Of a stretch of DNA of 57,152 bases, positions 1 through 8,243 are shown one piece after another; position 1 is the stretch's first letter, and each line of letters opens with the position of its first letter. Both the position numbers and the translations under genes were made by a program. This stretch comes from Clostridia bacterium (GTDB lineage: Bacteria > Bacillota > Clostridia > Oscillospirales > CAG-272). Under the pieces are notes generated by a model. That model had not been told where the DNA came from, made no database searches, and saw nothing but the letters and a program-made list of their open reading frames with translations. The DNA is taken from contig JAFUIQ010000038.1 in NCBI GenBank assembly GCA_017468385.1, positions 1-57,152 on the forward strand. Reading direction: 5' to 3'.

Positions 1-818
1 AGGAACTCACCCATAAGGCCGCGCTCACCGGTAGCGGGGTCACGGGTAAATGCAACACCGGTACCACAGTTATCACCCATGTTACCGAAAGCCATCATCT
101 GTACGTTAACAGCGGTACCCCAAGAATAAGGGATATCGTTGTCGCGGCGGTATACGTTCGCACGGGGGTTATCCCAAGAACGGAATACGGCCTTAACGGC
201 GCCGATGAGCTGCTCCTTAGGATCGGTCGGGAAATCTGCACCGATCTTGGCCTTGTACTCAGCCTTGAACTGGTTAGCCAGCTCCTTCAGATCGTCCGCG
301 TTCAATTCAACGTCCTGAGTAACGCCCTTTTCTTCCTTCATCTTGTCGATGAGTTCCTCGAAGTACTTCTTGCCGACTTCCATAACCACGTCGGAGTACA
401 TCTGGATAAAGCGGCGGTAGCAGTCATAAGCCCAACGAGCGTTGCCGGACTTCTTTGCCAGAACCTCAACAACCTCTTCGTTCAGACCCAGGTTCAAAAT
501 GGTATCCATCATACCGGGCATGGAAGCTCTTGCGCCGGAACGAACGGAAACGAGAAGGGGATTCTCCTTATCGCCGAACTTCTTGCCGGTGATTTCTTCC
601 ATCTTAACGATGTATTCCATGATCTGAGCCATGATCTCATCGTTGATCTGTCTGCCATCCTCATAGTACTGAGTGCAGGCCTCGGTGCTGATAGTGAAGC
701 CCTGGGGAACGGGGAGACCGATCTTGGTCATCTCAGCCAGGTTTGCACCTTTACCGCCCAGAAGCTCACGCATGGTTGCGTCGCCCTCAGAAAAGAGGTA
801 CACATACTTCTTTGCCAT
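1..818 (-). CDS. ppdK: Pyruvate, phosphate dikinase, N-terminal part (runs off the window)
   Basis: The reverse strand from 818 to base 1 encodes about 272 residues beginning [20 protein letters not shown], followed by [20 protein letters not shown] and later [20 protein letters not shown]. These are the conserved N-terminal nucleotide-binding signatures of pyruvate, phosphate dikinase (PEP-utilising enzyme family, about 870-880 residues complete). The enzyme interconverts pyruvate, ATP and phosphate with PEP, AMP and pyrophosphate, and in anaerobic Clostridia often serves glycolysis in place of pyruvate kinase. The start is fixed by TTGGAGGATATT directly upstream of the ATG. The histidine phosphocarrier and PEP/pyruvate domains lie beyond the left edge. 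The reading frame is intact throughout the visible part. Confidence 0.96.
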   Translation of the reverse strand, partial: MAKKYVYLFSEGDATMRELLGGKGANLAEMTKIGLPVPQGFTISTEACTQYYEDGRQINDEIMAQIMEYIVKMEEITGKKFGDKENPLLVSVRSGARASMPGMMDTILNLGLNEEVVEVLAKKSGNARWAYDCYRRFIQMYSDVVMEVGKKYFEELIDKMKEEKGVTQDVELNADDLKELANQFKAEYKAKIGADFPTDPKEQLIGAVKAVFRSWDNPRANVYRRDNDIPYSWGTAVNVQMMAFGNMGDNCGTGVAFTRDPATGERGLMGEF

Positions 819-893
819 AATATCCTCCAAAAAAATATTTTCAAAATATCAATAAACCGTGTGCGGCGGAAACAAATACCAACCGCAAATTAT

Positions 894-922
894 ATTATAG
901 CATATAATTGCCGCAATAGCCA
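894..922 (-). promoter_or_regulatory. Probable promoter of ppdK
   Basis: On the minus strand a perfect TATAAT (894-899) is preceded by TG one base upstream (extended -10). The -35 hexamer at 917-922 (TGGCTA) matches poorly. It lies about 75 bases before the ppdK start in an AT-rich stretch. The rest of 819-1002 shows nothing else I can name. Confidence 0.4.
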
Positions 923-1002
923 CAGTTTTTTGCAAATTTTCAGTAAAATTTATCCTTTGTTCATCTTTTGTTTCTGTTCGTTTTGACAGAATCTGTCTGT
1001 TT

Positions 1003-2265
1003 TTATCCGTTTTCCGCCAAAACGTAGTCAAATGCGGCCATAATGCCCAACCGGCCGCTCTCGTAGGTAAGTCCTCCCTGCAGGAAAACGGTATACGGTG
1101 CGCGCAAAGGACCGTCGGCGGAAAGTTCAATGGATGCGCCGCCCACAAAGGCGCCCGCCGCCATGATCACGGGATCCGCGTAGCCGGGCATATCCCAGGG
1201 CTCCGGCACCACATGGGCATCCACGGGAGAGGCGGCCTGGATTCCCTGGCAGAAGCGGCACAGCTTTTCCGGCGTCTTCAGGGACACGGTCTGAATGATA
1301 TCCGAGCGGCGCTCGAAGGGACCGGGCAGCACGTCAAATCCGGCCCGCTCAAACATATACGCCGCCAGATGGGCAGTCTTGATGGCCTGGGCCACCGTGT
1401 GGGGAGCATAGAACAGACCCCGGAGCATATTCCGGTTCTGGCCCAGGGATGCGCCCGCGTCCAATCCCACACCGGGACAGCACAGGCGGTTGCCCGCCAA
1501 TTCCACAGCCCGCTTGGTGCCGCATATGTACCCGCCGGTGTCGGCCATGCCGCCGCCGGGATTTTTGATCAGCGAGCCGATGATCATATCCACGCCCACG
1601 GCGGTGGGCTCGGCGGTTTCGGTGAATTCGCCGTAGCAGTTATCCACCACAATGTAGGTATTCTCCCCGGTTCTTTCCCGCACGAAGCGGACGGCCTCGC
1701 CGATCTGGGCCACCGTCAGCGTGGGGCGAGCCAGATAGCCTTTGGATCGCTGCAAAAAGACCACTTTCACCCGAGCGCCGTACTGCTTCAGCGCGGCATC
1801 AATGCCCGCGAAGTCAAAGGCTCCGTCGGGGGCAAAATCCACGTCATCGTACTCCACGCCGAAATCGGCGAGAGATCCGTCTCCGTTGGCACCGTCCATG
1901 CCGATCACCTCACGGAGGGTATCGTAGGGCGCGCCGGTGATGGACAGCATCACATCACCCGGGCGAAGAAGGGCGAAGAGTCCGATGGTCAGGGCGTGGG
2001 TGCCGCTGAGAATGGAGGGACGCATAAAGCCTGCCTCCGCACCGAACACCTTTGCGGCGATGCGGTCGATGGCATCCCGTCCCATATCGCCGTAGCCGTA
2101 GCCGGTGGAGGCGGCAAACATACCCTCGCTGACCCGCTCCTCCCGGAACACGTCCAGCACCCGCTCGGTGCCGACGCGGGCAATTTCATCAATTTCGTCA
2201 AATATATCCCGCAGAGCAATCTCGGCCTCGCGGGCCATCTGGCGGGTGGTTTCACTGATCTGCAT
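1003..2265 (-). CDS. Methionine gamma-lyase family protein (aluminium-resistance-protein type PLP enzyme)
   Basis: This 420-residue protein belongs to the PLP fold-type I group annotated as methionine gamma-lyase family or 'aluminium resistance protein' (YnbB-like). Visible marks are the GYGYGDMGRDAIDRI segment near residue 57, SGTHALTIGLFALLRPGD near 87, the aspartate-containing IVVDNCYGEFTE near 205, and GSLIKNPGGGMADTGGYICG near 230, which carries the likely PLP-binding lysine. Length is normal for the family. The biochemical role is not established; carbon-sulfur lyase activity is inferred from the fold. The upstream ribosome binding site (GGATGAAACAGT) is weak, but the N-terminus matches the family. 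It is transcribed alone, divergent from the small gene at 2431. Confidence 0.85.
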   Translation of the reverse strand: MQISETTRQMAREAEIALRDIFDEIDEIARVGTERVLDVFREERVSEGMFAASTGYGYGDMGRDAIDRIAAKVFGAEAGFMRPSILSGTHALTIGLFALLRPGDVMLSITGAPYDTLREVIGMDGANGDGSLADFGVEYDDVDFAPDGAFDFAGIDAALKQYGARVKVVFLQRSKGYLARPTLTVAQIGEAVRFVRERTGENTYIVVDNCYGEFTETAEPTAVGVDMIIGSLIKNPGGGMADTGGYICGTKRAVELAGNRLCCPGVGLDAGASLGQNRNMLRGLFYAPHTVAQAIKTAHLAAYMFERAGFDVLPGPFERRSDIIQTVSLKTPEKLCRFCQGIQAASPVDAHVVPEPWDMPGYADPVIMAAGAFVGGASIELSADGPLRAPYTVFLQGGLTYESGRLGIMAAFDYVLAENG

Positions 2266-2430
2266 ACTGTTTCATCCGTTTCTGCATTCAAAATTTCAAC
2301 ATCATTCCTTATTGTACCCGAAATCGCCGCCGCTGTAAAGTTCTTTCGCTAAAAAAACGATTTTCCTGCCATAGAATCGGGGGAAATCCGCATACTAAAG
2401 ACAACGTCACAGGAGAAAGGAGATGAAAGC

Positions 2431-2643
2431 ATGGCAAAAGACGATCCCACCATTGAGCCGGCAGGGGATCTGCCCATCGGCTTCACCATGGCCCTGGCCC
2501 AGAACGGCCCGGCTATGATGGCTTTCGCGGGACTGGACGAAGCGGCCAGACGGGAGATCGTGGCGCGGGCCCGCTCCGCCCGGAGCAAGTCCGATATGCG
2601 GGATATTGTTTCGTCCATCGGCGAAAACACGCAGATGCACTGA
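2431..2643 (+). CDS. Small conserved-looking hypothetical protein, 70 aa
   Basis: A 70-residue reading frame sits behind an excellent ribosome binding site (AGGAGAAAGGAG, 8 bases before the ATG). The protein has a short acidic N-terminus (MAKDDPTIEPAGDLPIGFTM), a helical middle and a basic RARSARSK stretch ending in a histidine. It has no membrane segment or cysteine pair. I recognise the general type (short proteins of this kind occur in many Clostridia) but no function. A start this well marked and composition like its neighbours argue that it is real. Confidence 0.6.
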   Translation: MAKDDPTIEPAGDLPIGFTMALAQNGPAMMAFAGLDEAARREIVARARSARSKSDMRDIVSSIGENTQMH

Positions 2644-2678
2644 ATGTGGAAAATCGGGGATTTTTTCGCAAAACACCG

Positions 2679-2707
2679 TTGAAAATCCCCCTGCCGTATG
2701 TTACAAT
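2679..2707 (+). promoter_or_regulatory. Sigma-A type promoter for the 87-aa gene
   Basis: TTGAAA at 2679-2684, a 17-base spacer and TACAAT at 2702-2707 lie about 80 bases before the ATG at 2786. Both hexamers are one base off consensus. Confidence 0.65.
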
Positions 2708-2785
2708 GAACACAGAGGGGAGTCTTACCAGTATCCCCAAAGTACCGGAATTTGATACAGCGCGGAGTGCGCGGAGGGAGAGAAT

Positions 2786-3049
2786 ATGAAACTGACAGAT
2801 AACGGCGCGTGCCGCTGCATCGCGGAGAAGATCCAGGAATTCCGGCACGGAAACCGCCTGATGGTAAACGATGACGTGAATGTGACGATGACGTTCTACC
2901 GCAAAAATGAGCCGGAGAAGCAGTGCGGCGTGGCCAAAGTGAGTGGCAGTCTGGACTTTTCGCTCTTTGATGCTGCCCTGTTTGCCGCCATCGGCATGAT
3001 CGTGGCCAGCACGCTGTGCGCGATTAAGTCGTTTTTGCGGCGGATTTGA
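2786..3049 (+). CDS. Hypothetical protein with one membrane segment, 87 aa
   Basis: The 87-residue product starts MKLTDNGACRCIAEKIQEFR after a good ribosome binding site (CGGAGGGAG). Residues 1-55 are soluble and mixed-charge; residues 58-78 (LFDAALFAAIGMIVASTLCAI) form one probable transmembrane helix, followed by the basic tail KSFLRRI. This suggests a small single-pass membrane protein with a cytoplasmic positive C-terminus. No family is recognised. It has its own promoter and ends just before a bidirectional terminator shared with the convergent gene at 3095. Confidence 0.6.
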   Translation: MKLTDNGACRCIAEKIQEFRHGNRLMVNDDVNVTMTFYRKNEPEKQCGVAKVSGSLDFSLFDAALFAAIGMIVASTLCAIKSFLRRI

Positions 3050-3059
3050 AGAAAATAAA

Positions 3060-3090
3060 AAATGCCGGAATCATCCGGCATTTTCTTTTT
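3060..3090. terminator. Bidirectional rho-independent terminator
   Basis: An 8-bp stem ATGCCGGA/TCCGGCAT with an ATCA loop is followed by TTTCTTTTT on the plus strand and by TTTTTTATTTTC on the minus strand. It serves the convergent genes on both sides. Confidence 0.85.
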
Positions 3091-3094
3091 GGGA

Positions 3095-3367
3095 TTACGC
3101 CTCAGCGATGGGCTCCTCCAGGATATCGTCCTCTTCGCAGCAGATGGGCTCGTCAAAGCTCAGATCGTCCTCAAAGCAATCCTCGTCGCAGTTCTCGCAG
3201 TCACCGCACTCAAAAGTGATGGTGAAATATTTCTTGAACAGCGTATAGAGAACAGCCAGGATCGCGCCGATAGCGGCGATAACGCCCAAAGTGATCAGAA
3301 CAACTTTCACTACGCTGGTTTTCTTTTCTTCCGGTTTCTTAAACATATTGATCAAACCCCAATCCAT
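3095..3367 (-). CDS. Small membrane protein with acidic, cysteine-rich tail, 90 aa
   Basis: The start is placed at the ATG (3365-3367) preceded by GGAGGAAATTCAA; a longer frame upstream lacks a ribosome binding site and reads through AT-rich DNA. The protein begins MDWGLINMFKKPEEKKTS, has one membrane helix (VVKVVLITLGVIAAIGAILAVL, about residues 18-39), then KKYFTITFECGDCENCDEDC and a strongly acidic C-terminus with several cysteines (CGDCENCDEDC, ICCEEDD). The paired cysteines could bind metal or form disulfides, but no family is recognised. It is monocistronic and ends at the shared terminator. Confidence 0.65.
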   Translation of the reverse strand: MDWGLINMFKKPEEKKTSVVKVVLITLGVIAAIGAILAVLYTLFKKYFTITFECGDCENCDEDCFEDDLSFDEPICCEEDDILEEPIAEA

Positions 3368-3519
3368 TTGAATTTCCTCCGTGGATATGATTTCAGAGTA
3401 TGTCTCCATTTTCATTATAGCAACTCTTTTTGTCCAATGCAAGAGATAGTATGATATTTTTTGTGAATTTTTATGCTGTGCGCCGGCGGAAAAATCCTCT
3501 GTCATTCCGCGTTTCTGTG

Positions 3520-3548
3520 TTGATTTTGCCGGGATTGTGCCGTATAAT
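3520..3548 (+). promoter_or_regulatory. Sigma-A promoter for nrdG
   Basis: TTGATT (3520-3525), a 17-base spacer and a perfect TATAAT (3543-3548) lie 45 bases upstream of the nrdG ATG. Confidence 0.75.
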
Positions 3549-3592
3549 ATAAATAGTACACAAAAAATGATGGAAAATCGGAGAAATCACTC

Positions 3593-4174
3593 ATGCTGCA
3601 CGCCCCACGCCGCTCCTTTGTAAACGAATATTCCCCCCGCGATCTGCCGATCCGTCTCCACGGCGCGGTCCGCGAATCCATCGTGGACGGGCCCCGTCTG
3701 CGGTTCGTGATCTTCGTGCAGGGGTGCCCCCACCACTGCCCCGGCTGTCACAATCCCGCCTCCCACGATCCCGCGGGAGGATACATTTCCTCCACCGCCC
3801 GCCTTTGGGCGGCAATCCGGGAAAATCCCCTGCTCCGCGGGGTGACGTTCTCCGGCGGCGAGCCCTTTTTGTGGGGAAACGAACTGTATGAGATCGGCCG
3901 GGCCGCCCACGAGGCCGGCTTGGACGTGATGACGTATTCCGGCTACACCTATGAAACGCTTTTGGAGCGGGCCAAGAACGAGGAGAGTGTGCAAAAGCTC
4001 CTCACCGTAACGGATTATCTGGTGGACGGGCCCTTTATTCTGGCACAGCGGGATCTGACGCTGAAATTCCGCGGCAGCCGCAACCAGCGGATTCTGGACG
4101 TGCGGTGCTATCCCAATTCCGACAACGCCCGCATAATCGCCGGGCCTGAGGTGACGGGCGAGCCCGTTTTCTGA
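3593..4174 (+). CDS. nrdG: Anaerobic ribonucleoside-triphosphate reductase activating protein (radical SAM)
   Basis: The 193-residue product has the radical-SAM cysteine motif in GCPHHCPGCHNP (CxxxCxxC, about residues 45-52) followed by TFSGGEPF, the SAM-contacting glycine-glycine-glutamate motif, and the NrdG-type C-terminus LTLKFRGSRNQRILD. It uses a 4Fe-4S cluster and SAM to install the glycyl radical on NrdD, allowing dNTP synthesis without oxygen. Length is typical. nrdD itself is not in the window; in many Clostridia the two are adjacent, so this copy either acts in trans or serves another glycyl radical enzyme. The start follows CGGAGAAATCACTC. The next gene begins 36 bases downstream. 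Confidence 0.9.
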   Translation: MLHAPRRSFVNEYSPRDLPIRLHGAVRESIVDGPRLRFVIFVQGCPHHCPGCHNPASHDPAGGYISSTARLWAAIRENPLLRGVTFSGGEPFLWGNELYEIGRAAHEAGLDVMTYSGYTYETLLERAKNEESVQKLLTVTDYLVDGPFILAQRDLTLKFRGSRNQRILDVRCYPNSDNARIIAGPEVTGEPVF

Positions 4175-4210
4175 CGTATTGACACATCGAATATACAGGA
4201 GGTACTTAGT

Positions 4211-5143
4211 ATGAAGAAACGCATCCTTGTGGTCAGCTCTGCCAATCTGGATTTTGTGCAGAGAATGCGCCGGGTACCCCGGGCCGGGGAAACCGTAACG
4301 GAATCCGCCACATACAGTTATGTTCCCGGCGGCAAGGGCGCCAACAGCGCCGTCACCTTCGCCCGTCTGGGCGATGACTGTGTATTCTGCACCCGGCTGG
4401 GTGCGGACGGAAACGGCAACCGCCTGCTTTCCGTATACGAAAAAGAAGGCATCGACACCCGCTTCATCCTGCGGGATAAAAAAGTACCCACCGGTCTTGC
4501 CTCCATTCTGGTGGAGGAGGACGGTGCCAACCGCATCATTGTATATCCCGGCGCCAATAACGCCATCACCGTTCCGGACGTGGAGGACGCGCTGACCTGC
4601 TATCCCGACGCGGTATATCTCCAGTTTGAGATTCCGGACAAGGCCACCCTGGCCGCTGCCCGTTTTGCCCATGAGAAGAACATCCCCGTATTTGTGGATG
4701 CCGGCCCCGCCCGGGTGGATTTTCCGCTTTCGGAATTGGGACGGATGGAGATCTTCTCCCCCAACGAAACGGAAGCAAAGGTGTATACGGGCATTGATCC
4801 CAACGGAGCGGATAACTGCCTGCGGGCCGCCATCAAGCTGTCCACCATGGTGGATGCGAAATACATCGTCATCAAGATCGGCTCCCGCGGCGCGTTCATC
4901 TACGACGGCAAGTATTACCACATCGTGCCCGCCATCTCCGTGCCCGCGGTGGACACCACCGCCGCCGGTGATACCTTCACCGCCGCCCTGACCCATTTCT
5001 ATATGCAGGGCATGGACATCGAGCGCGCCACCTATCTGGCCAACTGCGCCGCCGCCATCGGCGTGTCCCGGGAGGGCGCCTACACATCGATTCCCACGCT
5101 GAAGGAAGTGCTGGCATTCGCCGAGGAGCATCCCCAGCGCTGA
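4211..5143 (+). CDS. rbsK: Ribokinase (PfkB family sugar kinase)
   Basis: The 310-residue protein has both PfkB signatures: the N-terminal GGKGANSAVTFARLG (about residues 39-53), which binds the sugar, and the C-terminal DTTAAGDTFTAALTHF, with the catalytic aspartate in AAGD (the usual GAGD has one glycine replaced by alanine). Ribokinase phosphorylates ribose to ribose 5-phosphate using ATP. The SANLDFVQRMRRVPRAGETV opening is ribokinase-like. Another PfkB sugar or nucleoside is possible because no ribose transporter or rbsD is nearby. The start is fixed by ACAGGAGGTACTTAGT. It is followed 17 bases later by ruvX, so it is probably cotranscribed with nrdG and the genes after it. Confidence 0.85.
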   Translation: MKKRILVVSSANLDFVQRMRRVPRAGETVTESATYSYVPGGKGANSAVTFARLGDDCVFCTRLGADGNGNRLLSVYEKEGIDTRFILRDKKVPTGLASILVEEDGANRIIVYPGANNAITVPDVEDALTCYPDAVYLQFEIPDKATLAAARFAHEKNIPVFVDAGPARVDFPLSELGRMEIFSPNETEAKVYTGIDPNGADNCLRAAIKLSTMVDAKYIVIKIGSRGAFIYDGKYYHIVPAISVPAVDTTAAGDTFTAALTHFYMQGMDIERATYLANCAAAIGVSREGAYTSIPTLKEVLAFAEEHPQR

Positions 5144-5160
5144 GGCAGTAAGGAGAAACT

Positions 5161-5586
5161 ATGAAAGAAAAATATCTGGGCGTGGATTTCGGTGACGCCC
5201 GCACGGGACTGGCTTTGTCTGAGCCCACCGGACTTCTGGCCGTAGGGGCCGGATGCATCCGCTGCGGCAATCTCCGCAAGACCGCCGAGCAGACCGCCGC
5301 TTTTGCCAAGGAGCAGGGCGTGGCGAAGATCATCATCGGCAAGCCCCTCAACATGAACGGCACCGAGGGCCCCCGCTGTGAGCGGGTCCGTGCCTTCGCC
5401 GATATCGTTGCCCAGGAGTCGGGGATTCCCGTGGAATTGTTCGACGAGCGGCTCACCACCGTATCCGCCCACCGGTTTCTGTCCGACACCGGCGTCAGCG
5501 GCAAAAAGCGGAAGAATTCCGTGGACGAGTTATCCGCCACGCTGATTCTGCAGGATTACCTGGACCGCATCCGCAACAAGACCTAA
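5161..5586 (+). CDS. ruvX: RuvX/YqgF family Holliday junction resolvase-like protein
   Basis: The 141-residue protein opens YLGVDFGDARTGLALSEPTG, the RNase H-fold motif of the YqgF family, and later has IIIGKPLNMNGTEGPRC and FDERLTTVSAHR, both family hallmarks. Acidic residues in VDFGD and DERLT are the presumed metal ligands. YqgF proteins act in 16S rRNA 5'-end processing in E. coli and are annotated as putative pre-16S nuclease or Holliday junction resolvase; which activity dominates in Clostridia is unknown. Ribosome binding site AAGGAGAAACT is adjacent to the start. Confidence 0.92.
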   Translation: MKEKYLGVDFGDARTGLALSEPTGLLAVGAGCIRCGNLRKTAEQTAAFAKEQGVAKIIIGKPLNMNGTEGPRCERVRAFADIVAQESGIPVELFDERLTTVSAHRFLSDTGVSGKKRKNSVDELSATLILQDYLDRIRNKT

Positions 5587-5611
5587 TTCATTATATACAG
5601 GAGATACCGTT

Positions 5612-6955
5612 ATGCGCAAAAATGCCACCGACATCAAAAAAGAAGATCTTATCCGCTACGAGGAAGCCTACGCCGGCGATCCCATCCGCCGGGTAATGAC
5701 AAACGCTTTTTCCAAGGCAAACATGAACGATCTGGCCTTTGATTCCGTCGCCGCACGGAAGATGCAGTTCAAATTCTCCGTGGACGTAAAGACCATGGCC
5801 GCCACCAATCAGAAGCAGAGCGGCCGCTGCTGGCTGTTTGCCGCCACCAACGTGCTCCGCGAGATCGTGGCGAAGGAATTGAATCTGGATTCCTTTGAGC
5901 TTTCCCAGAGCTATCTGGCCTTTTGGGACAAATTCGAGCGGGTGAATTACTATCTGGAAAGCATTCTGGACACGGCCCATCTGCCCGCCGATGACCGCAC
6001 CGTTTCCTACATCGTGGGCACCGGTGCCCACGACGGCGGTCAGTGGGATATGTTCGTGAACATCGTAAACAAGTACGGCATCGTACCCAAGGACGCTATG
6101 CCCGAGACCCAGCAGACCTCCGCCACCGGCACCTTGAACATGCTTCTGAACCGGTATCTGCGCCGCTGCACCCCCATTCTGCGGAAGCTGGTGCAGGAGG
6201 GCGCTGACGAGGAGACCATCCGGGCCGAGAAGGATGCCATGCTGGCCAAATGCTACGCGTTCCTGGTATCCTGCTACGGCACAATTCCGGAAACCTTCGA
6301 TTTCGAATACGTGGACAAGGACAAGAACTACCACATCGAAGAGGGATACACCCCCCACTCCTTCTATGAGAAATTCATCGGCGACCGCCTGAAGGATTAC
6401 GTGAGCATCATCCACGCGCCCACCGCCGACAAACCCTTCGGCAAGATGTACACCGTGGCCTATCTGGGTAACGTGATCGGCGGGGCGGATGTGGCCTATC
6501 TGAATCTGGATATGGAAGATTTTGAGGCGGCGGTACTGGCTCAGCTGAAGGACGGGGAGATCGTCTGGTTCGGCTCCGACTGCGGCAAGTACGGTGAGGG
6601 CACCAAGAAGCAGTGGGACGACGCCAGCTACAATTATGAGCTGATCTCCGGTCTGGACATCGACATGACCAAGGCGGATATGCTGGACTATCACGTGAGC
6701 CAGATGAATCACGCCATGGTACTGACCGGCGTGAATCTGACGCCCGCCGGCGTGCCGGATCGCTGGAAGATCGAAAACAGCTGGGGCTCCGACGGCGCCA
6801 ACGGCGGTTATCATATCGCCTCGGAAAGCTGGTTCCGCAAGTTTGTATACCAGGCTGTGGTACATAAGAAGCACCTGGGAGACAAGGCGGCGATTCTGAA
6901 CGAAGAACCTATCGTTCTGAATCCCTGGGATCCCATGGGCAGTCTGGCGGATTGA
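5612..6955 (+). CDS. pepC: Aminopeptidase C (bleomycin hydrolase family, C1B cysteine peptidase)
   Basis: The 447-residue cytoplasmic peptidase shows the papain-like catalytic cysteine in TNQKQSGRCWLFAATNVLRE (about residue 71), the histidine in SQMNHAMVLTGV (about 370) and the asparagine in WKIENSWGSDG (about 391). Length matches PepC/bleomycin hydrolase (440-450). It removes N-terminal residues from peptides as a self-compartmentalised hexamer. The C-terminus LNPWDPMGSLAD is slightly longer than the canonical end, whose last residues normally sit in the active-site cleft. The ribosome binding site ACAGGAGATACCGTT fixes the start. It lies 25 bases after ruvX and 16 before the DUF2264 gene. 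Confidence 0.95.
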   Translation: MRKNATDIKKEDLIRYEEAYAGDPIRRVMTNAFSKANMNDLAFDSVAARKMQFKFSVDVKTMAATNQKQSGRCWLFAATNVLREIVAKELNLDSFELSQSYLAFWDKFERVNYYLESILDTAHLPADDRTVSYIVGTGAHDGGQWDMFVNIVNKYGIVPKDAMPETQQTSATGTLNMLLNRYLRRCTPILRKLVQEGADEETIRAEKDAMLAKCYAFLVSCYGTIPETFDFEYVDKDKNYHIEEGYTPHSFYEKFIGDRLKDYVSIIHAPTADKPFGKMYTVAYLGNVIGGADVAYLNLDMEDFEAAVLAQLKDGEIVWFGSDCGKYGEGTKKQWDDASYNYELISGLDIDMTKADMLDYHVSQMNHAMVLTGVNLTPAGVPDRWKIENSWGSDGANGGYHIASESWFRKFVYQAVVHKKHLGDKAAILNEEPIVLNPWDPMGSLAD

Positions 6956-6971
6956 CAAGGACGAAACCAAC

Positions 6972-8093
6972 ATGACAAATGCACGGAAATATTGGCTGGA
7001 CACCATGCTGGCCATCGCCGAACCGGTGCTTACCGCCCTCGCCGACCGGAACTTCCACACAGTGTTTCCCTCTGCTTTCCATTCTTCCCGGGCACAGTAC
7101 CGATGTCTGGAGGCATTGGGGCGAACGGTGTGCGGCATGGCACCGTGGTTGGAAGCGGATTCCCTATCTGCGGAGGAAACGGTCATACAAAAACATTTTC
7201 GTGATTTGACAAGACAGGCGATAGACAGTGCCACAGATGCCGCCTCGCCTGATTTTATGAACTTTCACAACGGAAGTCAGCCTTTGGTGGATGCCGCGTT
7301 TCTGGCGCACGGAATCCTTCGCGCGCCCATCGAACTGCAAAGAAAGTTGGATGATCGGGTGCGGACAAATCTGATCACGGCGCTTATCTCCACCCGGTCT
7401 ATCCTACCACCCGAAAGCAATTGGCTTTTGTTCGGTGCCATGGTGGAAGCAGCTCTGTGGAAAATGGGAGAAAAAATCTGCGAGGAACGCGTAGATATCG
7501 CCATAAGCCGATTTTCAGATGCATGGTATGTAGGCGATGGAACCTACAGCGACGGAAAATGGTATCACTTTGACTATTATAATAGTTTTGTGATTCATCC
7601 GATGTATTTGGATGTCCTTCAAACTTTTGACCGATATTCTCATCTTCTGCCCGATGCCCTGAAAAGAGCATCCCGCTATGCGCAAATTCTGGAGCGCATG
7701 ATCGCCCCCGATGGGAGTTATCCCCTTATCGGGCGATCTGTCTGTTACCGCTTCGGAGCATTTCAGCTTCTGTCGCAAGCAGCCCTGCAGGAGTTTCTTC
7801 CGCGTAATCTTCCTCCAAGCCAAGTGCGGTGCGCTCTCACCGCTGTAATCAAAAAATGCGTGGAAGGCGGACTATTTGACGAAAATGGATGGCTGGTACC
7901 AGGTGTATACGGCTATCAACCGAATCTGGCGGAGGATTACATAAATACGGGCAGCCTTTATCTTTGCACAACTGTCTTTACGGCACTTGGTCTGCCGCCG
8001 CATCATGCATTCTGGGCAGACCCCCCAAACCCTATGACAAGCCAAACACTGTGGTCCGGCGGACAAATGGACGCAGATCATGCTGCAGATTAA
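6972..8093 (+). CDS. DUF2264 family protein
   Basis: The 373-residue protein matches the DUF2264 type: RNFHTVFPSAFHSSRAQYRCLEALGRTVCGMAPWLE near the start, then LLFGAMVEAALWKMGE, a YVGDGTYSDGKWYHFDYYNS motif around residue 190, ERMIAPDGSYPLIGRSVCYRFGAF around 250, and a C-terminal NTGSLYLCTTVFTALGLPP with HAFWADP. The (alpha/alpha) toroid-like repeats suggest a glycan-active protein, possibly hydrolase or lyase; no activity is assigned here. Codon choice is visibly more AT-rich than in pepC just upstream, and no carbohydrate genes flank it, hinting at recent acquisition. The ribosome binding site is modest (AAGGACGAAACCAAC). Confidence 0.85.
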   Translation: MTNARKYWLDTMLAIAEPVLTALADRNFHTVFPSAFHSSRAQYRCLEALGRTVCGMAPWLEADSLSAEETVIQKHFRDLTRQAIDSATDAASPDFMNFHNGSQPLVDAAFLAHGILRAPIELQRKLDDRVRTNLITALISTRSILPPESNWLLFGAMVEAALWKMGEKICEERVDIAISRFSDAWYVGDGTYSDGKWYHFDYYNSFVIHPMYLDVLQTFDRYSHLLPDALKRASRYAQILERMIAPDGSYPLIGRSVCYRFGAFQLLSQAALQEFLPRNLPPSQVRCALTAVIKKCVEGGLFDENGWLVPGVYGYQPNLAEDYINTGSLYLCTTVFTALGLPPHHAFWADPPNPMTSQTLWSGGQMDADHAAD

Positions 8094-8195
8094 CCTTGCC
8101 GCGGCGACCGCCACAGGCTATATCTCTCTTATCCTCCGTTCCTTGCTCAAGTACCCCTCAGCACACTTGAGTAAGAGCGGGGGATTTGGCTGTTA

Positions 8196-8243
8196 CAAAA
8201 AACATACGCGAAAAAGGTCCCCCTTCCCCGCGTATGTATTTTT
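8196..8243. terminator. Bidirectional terminator between DUF2264 gene and mazF
   Basis: Arms ACATACGCG (8202-8210) and CGCGTATGT (8229-8237) flank a C-rich loop. The plus strand continues ATTTTTATC and the minus strand TTTTTTGTAAC. It serves both convergent genes. Confidence 0.7.

Noticed and set aside
849-1148. A 99-codon minus-strand frame before ppdK
   Set aside because: It overlaps the end of the methionine gamma-lyase-like gene and the ppdK promoter region, with no ribosome binding site or recognisable product.
2644-2700. Terminator after the 70-aa gene
   Set aside because: GGGGATTTTT and GAAAATCCCC are inverted but the loop is long and the -35 of the next promoter lies in the right arm; pairing is imperfect.
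3587-5131. A 514-codon open frame on the minus strand over nrdG and ribokinase
   Set aside because: Antisense shadow; nrdG and ribokinase have all catalytic motifs.
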